A stretch of DNA of 8,152 bases, taken from NCBI GenBank assembly GCA_015490435.1, contig WFXV01000099.1:1-8152 (forward strand), given 5' to 3'. A model generated the notes under the pieces. That model was not told the DNA's origin. It searched no databases and was given only the letters and a program-made list of their open reading frames with translations. Origin of the DNA: Thermaceae bacterium. GTDB taxonomy: Bacteria; Deinococcota; Deinococci; Deinococcales; Marinithermaceae. Position numbers and translations under genes: made by a program. Of this stretch, positions 6,831 to 8,152 are shown piece after piece (the first letter of the stretch is position 1; every line of letters begins with the position of its first letter).

Positions 6831-6857
6831 TAAAGCCCCCTCTTTTGCTTTGGGGGC
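6831..6857 (-). terminator. Possible intrinsic terminator of thyX
   Basis: On the minus strand GCCCCC (6857-6852) and GGGGGC (6840-6835) form a 6-bp stem with an 11-base loop, followed by TTTA. The tail is short and the stem lies about 90 nt beyond the thyX stop, so this is a weaker call than the gltB terminator. The remaining stretch 6858-6948 shows no further feature. Confidence 0.45.
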
Positions 6858-6948
6858 GGCTCTGGCCCGGTCGGACTCTCCGCGTCGCCTGCCTCCCGGC
6901 CCACGCCCGCGCCTTGAGAAGGCGGCTGCTTCGGCGGTGGTTCGCTTG

Positions 6949-7740
6949 CTAACCCCAGATCTTTTTGAGGGCTTCCCGGACGCGGCTTTTTTTGAGCCCC
7001 CGCGCCCTTAGCGCCTCGGCGTAGGCCTCTCGGTCGAGGAGCTCGGCGAGGGCGGAAAGCTCCGTTTTCGAGAGGTTCGCGCCATGCAAGACGTGCTCCT
7101 CGAAGGCGGCCCAGGCGAGGGGGACGCGTTCCTTGACGATGGCGGCGATCGCCTTTGCGTACTCCTGGATCTCGAACTGGGCGTCCTCGGCGAGGCGGAG
7201 CTTCAAGAAGTGGAAGAGGTTATGGAGGTCTTGCTTGAAATAGAACTCGGTGTAGAGCCCGAGCGGAAGCACGATCCGGGCCTCCTCCCGGGCGACGCCC
7301 TTTTCCAGGAGCCTTTGGTAGGCGGCGTAGGCCTTTTTGTAGGCCTCTTCCAGAAGGCGATCGGCCTCGGGGTCCTCGTAGGCCCCTTTTGAGCCCTGCT
7401 TGTTGACCTCGTCCTGGCTTCGCCAGGCGGCGGGGCGGTAGAAGCGCTCCTTTAGAACCGAGTAGCGGCCGGAGATCTCATTATAGCTTGCGGTGCGGTG
7501 GCGGAACCACTGGCGGGCGACGAAGATCGGGGCCCGGACGTGGAAGACAAACTCCACCATCTCGAAGGGGCTGGTGTGACGGTGGCGCATCAGGTAGTCG
7601 ATCAGAGCGGCGTCCTCGCGGACGGTCTTCGTGCCCTCGCCGTAGGAGACCCGGGCGGCGCGGACGATCGCCGCGTCCGAACCCATCGCGTCCACCAGGC
7701 GGACGAAGCCCTGGTCGAGGACCGGGACCTCAGTAGACAT
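6949..7740 (-). CDS. thyX: Flavin-dependent thymidylate synthase ThyX
   Basis: Makes dTMP from dUMP using methylenetetrahydrofolate as carbon donor and NAD(P)H through FAD; acts as a homotetramer in the cytoplasm. The 263-aa protein has the ThyX signature RHRTASYNEIS (80-90), i.e. RHR-x7-S with Arg80, His81, Arg82 and Ser90. The substrate-binding block ARIVLP (154-159) is followed by LYTEFYFKQDLHNLFHFLKLR (162-182). In that block a His (173) stands where Thermotoga ThyX has Arg; from memory this is a recognised variant in other ThyX lineages. An additional helical C-terminal tail (about 220-263) is rich in Lys, Arg and Leu. The ATG at 7740 follows AAGGGG by four bases. The start lies inside the 3' end of the acylphosphatase gene (11-base overlap), so the two are co-transcribed and probably coupled. 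No ThyA is in the window. Confidence 0.96.
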   Translation of the reverse strand: MSTEVPVLDQGFVRLVDAMGSDAAIVRAARVSYGEGTKTVREDAALIDYLMRHRHTSPFEMVEFVFHVRAPIFVARQWFRHRTASYNEISGRYSVLKERFYRPAAWRSQDEVNKQGSKGAYEDPEADRLLEEAYKKAYAAYQRLLEKGVAREEARIVLPLGLYTEFYFKQDLHNLFHFLKLRLAEDAQFEIQEYAKAIAAIVKERVPLAWAAFEEHVLHGANLSKTELSALAELLDREAYAEALRARGLKKSRVREALKKIWG

Positions 7741-7999
7741 GAAACCCCTTCATCCCCACCGGCTCGGACCAGGTGACGTCCACTGCCTCGACTTCGGCGA
7801 GCCGGGGGCCCCGCTTCAGGAAGGTGAGGAAGAGCTTGAGGTCTTCCTCCTCGCCCTCGGCGACCACCTCGACCCGGCCGTCCGGGAGGTTCTCGGCGTA
7901 GCCGGTAAGACCGAGTTCCCGCGCTTTTCGCTGGGCGAAGGCGCGGTAGCCCACGCCCTGCACCCGACCGCTCACCAGGGCCACCAGCCGGCGCTTCAT
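7730..7999 (-). CDS. acyP: Acylphosphatase
   Basis: Small cytoplasmic enzyme hydrolysing the carboxyl-phosphate bond of acylphosphates such as carbamoyl phosphate; its physiological role in bacteria is unsettled. The 89-aa protein has the normal family length and the alpha/beta sandwich pattern. The phosphate-binding loop GRVQGVGYR (11-19) carries catalytic Arg19, and GYAENLPDGRVEV (33-45) carries catalytic Asn37. The C terminus GFHVY completes the last strand. The ATG at 7999 is preceded by only a poor AGGCGG one base away, but by a -10-like TAGATT seven bases away, suggesting a leaderless mRNA. It is the first gene of a two-gene unit with thyX, overlapping it by 11 bases. No metabolic link with ThyX is established. 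Identification is secure. Confidence 0.95.
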   Translation of the reverse strand: MKRRLVALVSGRVQGVGYRAFAQRKARELGLTGYAENLPDGRVEVVAEGEEEDLKLFLTFLKRGPRLAEVEAVDVTWSEPVGMKGFHVY

Positions 8000-8006
8000 A
8001 CCGCCT

Positions 8007-8012
8007 AATCTA
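8007..8012 (-). promoter_or_regulatory. Possible -10 element for leaderless acyP-thyX mRNA
   Basis: TAGATT on the minus strand ends seven bases before the acyP ATG. A TAnnnT hexamer at this distance is the pattern of leaderless transcripts common in Deinococcota, where the A of the ATG is the first transcribed base. No convincing -35 is present, so the call is tentative. Confidence 0.4.
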
Positions 8013-8030
8013 TCCCACCGCGGCGGGGGG

Positions 8031-8036
8031 TAGGCT
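8031..8036 (+). promoter_or_regulatory. Possible -10 element for the rightward gene
   Basis: TAGGCT lies eight bases before the GTG at 8045, again the spacing of a leaderless start. It has no good -35, and TAnnnT hexamers are frequent by chance, so this is weak. Confidence 0.3.
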
Positions 8037-8044
8037 GGTAGGTC

Positions 8045-8152
8045 GTGCGCCGGCTCTGGCCGCTTTTGCTCCTGGTCCTGCTCCTCCTTCCCGGGCTTCC
8101 CCCGCTCCTTCGGGCCGGCCTCGTCTACGGGGCCGAGCGGGCGGGGTTTCGC
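8045..8152 (+). CDS. Unidentified protein with hydrophobic signal/anchor N terminus, 3' end off-window
   Basis: An open frame of 36 codons runs from GTG 8045 to the window edge; the in-frame TAG at 8039-8041 excludes an earlier start. The N terminus has a basic MRR, then a very leucine-rich core LWPLLLLVLLLLPGLPPLL (4-22), then a hydrophilic turn (residues 23-36) ending AERAGFR. This is a signal peptide or signal anchor, so the product is probably exported or anchored facing outwards. No clear signal-peptidase site is visible. The arrangement is compatible with a TamB/AsmA-like envelope protein, but 36 residues cannot establish that. It is divergent from acyP across a 45-bp gap. Confidence 0.6.
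   Translation, partial: MRRLWPLLLLVLLLLPGLPPLLRAGLVYGAERAGFR

Noticed and set aside
7084..8008. Plus-strand open frames opposite thyX and acyP
   Set aside because: Same reason: the minus-strand proteins are unambiguous and these frames have biased, motif-free composition.
1..8152. tRNA/rRNA genes, CRISPR arrays, insertion sequences, prophage or toxin-antitoxin genes
   Set aside because: None seen on reading both strands; the coding space is filled by housekeeping families and no repeat array or transposase motif appears.

Overview
The window is strongly GC-rich bacterial chromosome with tightly packed genes, small overlaps and leaderless-looking starts. The gene set is a SpoVS-family protein, a YugP-type membrane zinc peptidase, RsmB, an unusual glutamate synthase large chain, ThyX and acylphosphatase. 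Together with the cysteine-poor, charged, Arg/Glu/Leu-rich proteins, this fits a thermophilic member of Deinococcota (Thermus/Oceanithermus/Marinithermus-like). That assignment is inference from gene content and composition, not a database match.

Layout. (1) Positions 1-2090, minus strand: a probable operon read spoVS -> zinc metallopeptidase -> rsmB. The last two genes overlap by 4 bases, and rsmB runs off the left edge. (2) Positions 2091-2269: a comparatively AT-rich divergent control region. A sigma70-type promoter fires leftward into spoVS and another fires rightward into gltB. A perfect 7-bp inverted repeat with a 20-bp centre-to-centre distance lies between and partly over them. (3) Positions 2270-6733, plus strand: one long gene for glutamate synthase large subunit (1487 aa), apparently transcribed alone and ended by a strong intrinsic terminator. 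(4) Positions 6734-6948: a convergent intergenic region with three consecutive hairpins; nothing further is seen in 6858-6948. (5) Positions 6949-7999, minus strand: acylphosphatase -> thyX, overlapping by 11 bases. (6) Positions 8000-8044: a 45-bp divergent gap with a possible leaderless -10 element for each side. (7) Positions 8045-8152, plus strand: the start of an unidentified gene with a hydrophobic N terminus, cut by the right edge.

Roles. GltB moves the glutamine amide nitrogen to 2-oxoglutarate. ThyX makes dTMP with a flavin and methylenetetrahydrofolate. RsmB methylates 16S rRNA. The membrane peptidase and the SpoVS protein are poorly characterised. No phage, IS element, CRISPR array, tRNA, rRNA or defence system was seen. 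The region reads as core housekeeping DNA. The points of most interest are the divergent promoter/operator region, several lineage-specific departures in GltB and RsmB, and a perfect 26-bp palindrome inside the start of rsmB.
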